From an uncultured Pelagibacteraceae bacterium (GTDB taxonomy: Bacteria > Pseudomonadota > Alphaproteobacteria > Pelagibacterales > Pelagibacteraceae), in assembly GCA_902628965.1 (NCBI GenBank), contig CACOPB010000001.1:62001-126000 (forward strand): a DNA stretch of 64,000 nt, given 5' to 3'. A program made the position numbers and the translations under genes. Positions within the stretch are counted from its first letter, which is position 1. Each line of letters opens with the position of its first letter. Under the pieces are notes generated by a model. It saw nothing but the letters and a program-made list of their open reading frames with translations. It searched no databases and was not told where the DNA came from. Of this stretch, positions 62,288-64,000 are shown one piece after another.

Positions 62288-64000
62288 TTATTTTTTGTAG
62301 TCAATTACTTGGGAAGAATAAGCAGCAATTGATGCTAAGTTGAGTATTTCTGAAGTTGATGATCTTAGAGGGGCTATTTCTATAGGAAGCCCAAGTCCAA
62401 TTAATAATGGTCCAATTACTTTTGTATCACCTATAGTTTTCATTAATTTATAAGATATTGCTGCACTGTGTTGTCCAGGCATTATTAAAATATTTGCTTT
62501 ACCAACTATTTTTGCAAAAGGATAAAGTTCTTTATACTCTGGATTAAGAGCAACATCAGGCTGCATATCTCCATCAAATTCAAAGTCTACTTTTCTTTCT
62601 TTTAAAATCTCAACCGCGTTTCGAATATGTTTTGTTCTACTAGTAAGAGGTTGTCCAAATGTAGAATGAGATACAAAAGCAACTTTTGGATCAAATCCAA
62701 AAAGTCTAACTACTCTTGCTGTAGATATAGCAATTTCAGCCATTTGTTCAGAAGTTGGATATTCATGTACACTTGTATCACCAACAAAAATAGTTCTTCC
62801 TTTGTGAACAATCATGTTTAATCCAAACATAATTTCACCTTCTCTTACATCAACAACTTGCTTAATTTTTTCAAATGAAGCACCAAATCGTCTTGTGTTG
62901 CCGGTTACAGCACCATCAGCATCGCCACAGGCAACCATACTAGTAGCCCAAACAACTCTATCATTTCTGATCATTCTGTCACAATCTCGTTCTAATAACC
63001 CTTGTTCTCTTTGTAATTTTTCAAACAGATGTTTAACGTATCTTTTTCTTTTTTCTTCATCTTTTGAATTAACAATTTCAATGTCAAAATCTTCGCTATA
63101 ACCAATATTTTTAATCTGTTCTTTAATTTTACTTTCTTTACCAACCAGTATTGGAATACCTAATTTTGAATTTTTAAATGCTATGGCAGCTTTTAAAGTA
63201 TTTTCATCTTCACCATCTGCAAAAACAATTCTTTTCTGATTTTTTTTAATAAATGAATTGATACCCTGCATTATAGTTACCGTTGGGTCTAGCCTTTGTT
63301 TGAGTTGTTCTTTATAAACCTCAAAATCATCTATATTTTTTCTAGCAACACCACTTTCTATTGCTGCTTTTGCTACAGCTGATGGTATTACACTTATTAA
63401 TCTTGGATCAAATGTTGATGGAATAATATAATCTTTTCCATAATGAGGTCTTTCCCCACCCATAGCTGCAACCACTTCATCAGGAACATCTTCTCTTGCA
63501 AGCTTAGCTATTGCATTAGCTGCAGCAACTTTCATTTCTTCATTTATTGTTTTGGATCTAACATCTAAAGCCCCTCGAAAAATATAAGGAAATCCAATTA
63601 AATTATTTACTTGATTGGGGTAATCTGATCTTCCCGTCGCAACAATTGCATCATTTCTAACCTCATTAATTTCCTCTGGGGTAATTTCTGGATCAGGATT
63701 AGCGCAAGCAAATATAATTGGATTTTTTGCCATAGATTTAACCATCTCTTTTTTTAGAATACCTTTTGCAGATAATCCTAAAAAAACATCTGCACCTTTA
63801 ATAGCATCTACTAAAGTTCTATGTTTAGTTTTAGCTACATATCTAGATTTCCATTGATCAATTCCCTCAGTTCTACCTTCATAAATAACACCCTTTCTGT
63901 CTAGCATTATTATATTTTCAGATTTTACTCCTGAGTTTTTAAATAACTCAGTACAAGCTTGTGCTGAAGCTCCAGCACCGTTAACTACAACTTTAATTTT
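62288..64000 (-). CDS. maeB: NADP-dependent malic enzyme with phosphotransacetylase domain (N-terminus beyond window)
   Basis: The reading frame is open to the window edge; the first visible residues are 'KIKVVVNGAGASAQACTEL', the NAD(P)-binding motif of malic enzyme, then 'KGVIYEGR' and 'IFACANPDPEITPEE'. From about 230 residues before the middle to the C-terminus a phosphate acetyltransferase-like domain follows ('VFADGEDENTLKAA', 'FGLNMIVHKGRTIFVGDTSVHE' in part, 'IMPGQHSAAISYKLMK'). This MaeB architecture decarboxylates malate to pyruvate; the second domain binds acetyl-CoA as a regulator. An internal Met at 63907 is not the start. Confidence 0.95.
   Translation of the reverse strand, partial: KIKVVVNGAGASAQACTELFKNSGVKSENIIMLDRKGVIYEGRTEGIDQWKSRYVAKTKHRTLVDAIKGADVFLGLSAKGILKKEMVKSMAKNPIIFACANPDPEITPEEINEVRNDAIVATGRSDYPNQVNNLIGFPYIFRGALDVRSKTINEEMKVAAANAIAKLAREDVPDEVVAAMGGERPHYGKDYIIPSTFDPRLISVIPSAVAKAAIESGVARKNIDDFEVYKEQLKQRLDPTVTIMQGINSFIKKNQKRIVFADGEDENTLKAAIAFKNSKLGIPILVGKESKIKEQIKNIGYSEDFDIEIVNSKDEEKRKRYVKHLFEKLQREQGLLERDCDRMIRNDRVVWATSMVACGDADGAVTGNTRRFGASFEKIKQVVDVREGEIMFGLNMIVHKGRTIFVGDTSVHEYPTSEQMAEIAISTARVVRLFGFDPKVAFVSHSTFGQPLTSRTKHIRNAVEILKERKVDFEFDGDMQPDVALNPEYKELYPFAKIVGKANILIMPGQHSAAISYKLMKTIGDTKVIGPLLIGLGLPIEIAPLRSSTSEILNLASIAAYSSQVIDYKK

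Noticed and set aside
62288..63907. Malic enzyme starting at the Met at 63907.
   Set aside because: The frame stays open to the window edge and encodes the NAD(P)-binding motif upstream of that Met, so the gene is cut by the window.
1..64000. CRISPR arrays, insertion sequences, prophage genes or rRNA genes.
   Set aside because: No direct-repeat arrays, transposase, integrase or phage structural motifs, and no rRNA sequence, were seen anywhere in the window.

Overview
The window looks like a chromosomal segment of a free-living marine alphaproteobacterium of the SAR11 clade (Pelagibacterales, 'Candidatus Pelagibacter' type). This rests on very low G+C, heavy use of A/T-ending codons, extreme compaction (no gene-free stretch reaches 300 bases; most genes touch or overlap) and alphaproteobacterial gene orders: rpe-heparinase-purH, hslVU/hisBHAFE, tim44-fxsA-secB-dnaQ-coaE-aroE-maf, and mnmE-mnmG-rsmG-parA-parB-holA-lptE-leuS. 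The species assignment is inference from gene content; no database search was run.

Layout. 1-5.4 kb: the end of a heme gene pair (hemD partial, hemC), tsaD, an EVE-domain gene, acetyl-CoA synthetase with a very basic N-terminal extension, and a conserved unknown. 5.5-8.0 kb: a two-subunit sodium:solute symporter ending in a strong terminator, then a small YggT-like membrane protein. 8.0-12.3 kb: rpe, a heparinase II/III-like protein, purH, phhB and tRNA-Gly(GCC). 12.4-15.2 kb: an A+T-rich accessory pair (a TPR protein of unknown function and a TPR-sulfotransferase). 15.2-20.5 kb: Lon N-domain protein, UbiH-like monooxygenase, ftsK, lolA-like, GNAT and HIT genes. 20.5-23.5 kb: a SucCD-family CoA ligase, most like malate thiokinase, next to malyl-CoA lyase. 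23.5-28.5 kb: hisBHAFE and the divergent heat-shock protease hslVU. 28.5-34.7 kb: sulfotransferase, Smr, Tim44-like, fxsA, secB, dnaQ, coaE, aroE, maf and a dikinase regulator.

34.70-34.96 kb is the probable replication origin. It is a 266-base A+T-rich gap with DnaA boxes between the dikinase-regulator gene and hemE, the same place as in Caulobacter. Transcription diverges from it, and the origin-proximal cluster follows: hemE, hemH, hemG, rho, mnmE, mnmG, rsmG (carrying a perfect parS site inside its coding sequence), parA and parB. Then come holA, lptE, leuS, a DUF3576 lipoprotein and an abundant-type porin.

50.5-64 kb: a divergent ThiE-like protein and yggS starting back to back, an L,D-transpeptidase, a winged-helix regulator, a 29-residue ArfA-like gene, an adenosine-kinase-like gene, nth, dapB, the dnaJ-dnaK-grpE heat-shock cluster, rdgB, an LpoA-like protein, rsmI, a BON-domain lipoprotein and a malic enzyme running off the end.

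The most interesting points are the probable oriC plus intragenic parS, the tiny ArfA-like rescue factor, the MtkAB-Mcl module, sigma-32-type promoters at hslV, dnaK and grpE (two of them predicting leaderless mRNAs), and convergent genes sharing a palindromic TTAA as both stop codons. Carbon metabolism in the window is built around acetate/acetyl-CoA, malate and glyoxylate.
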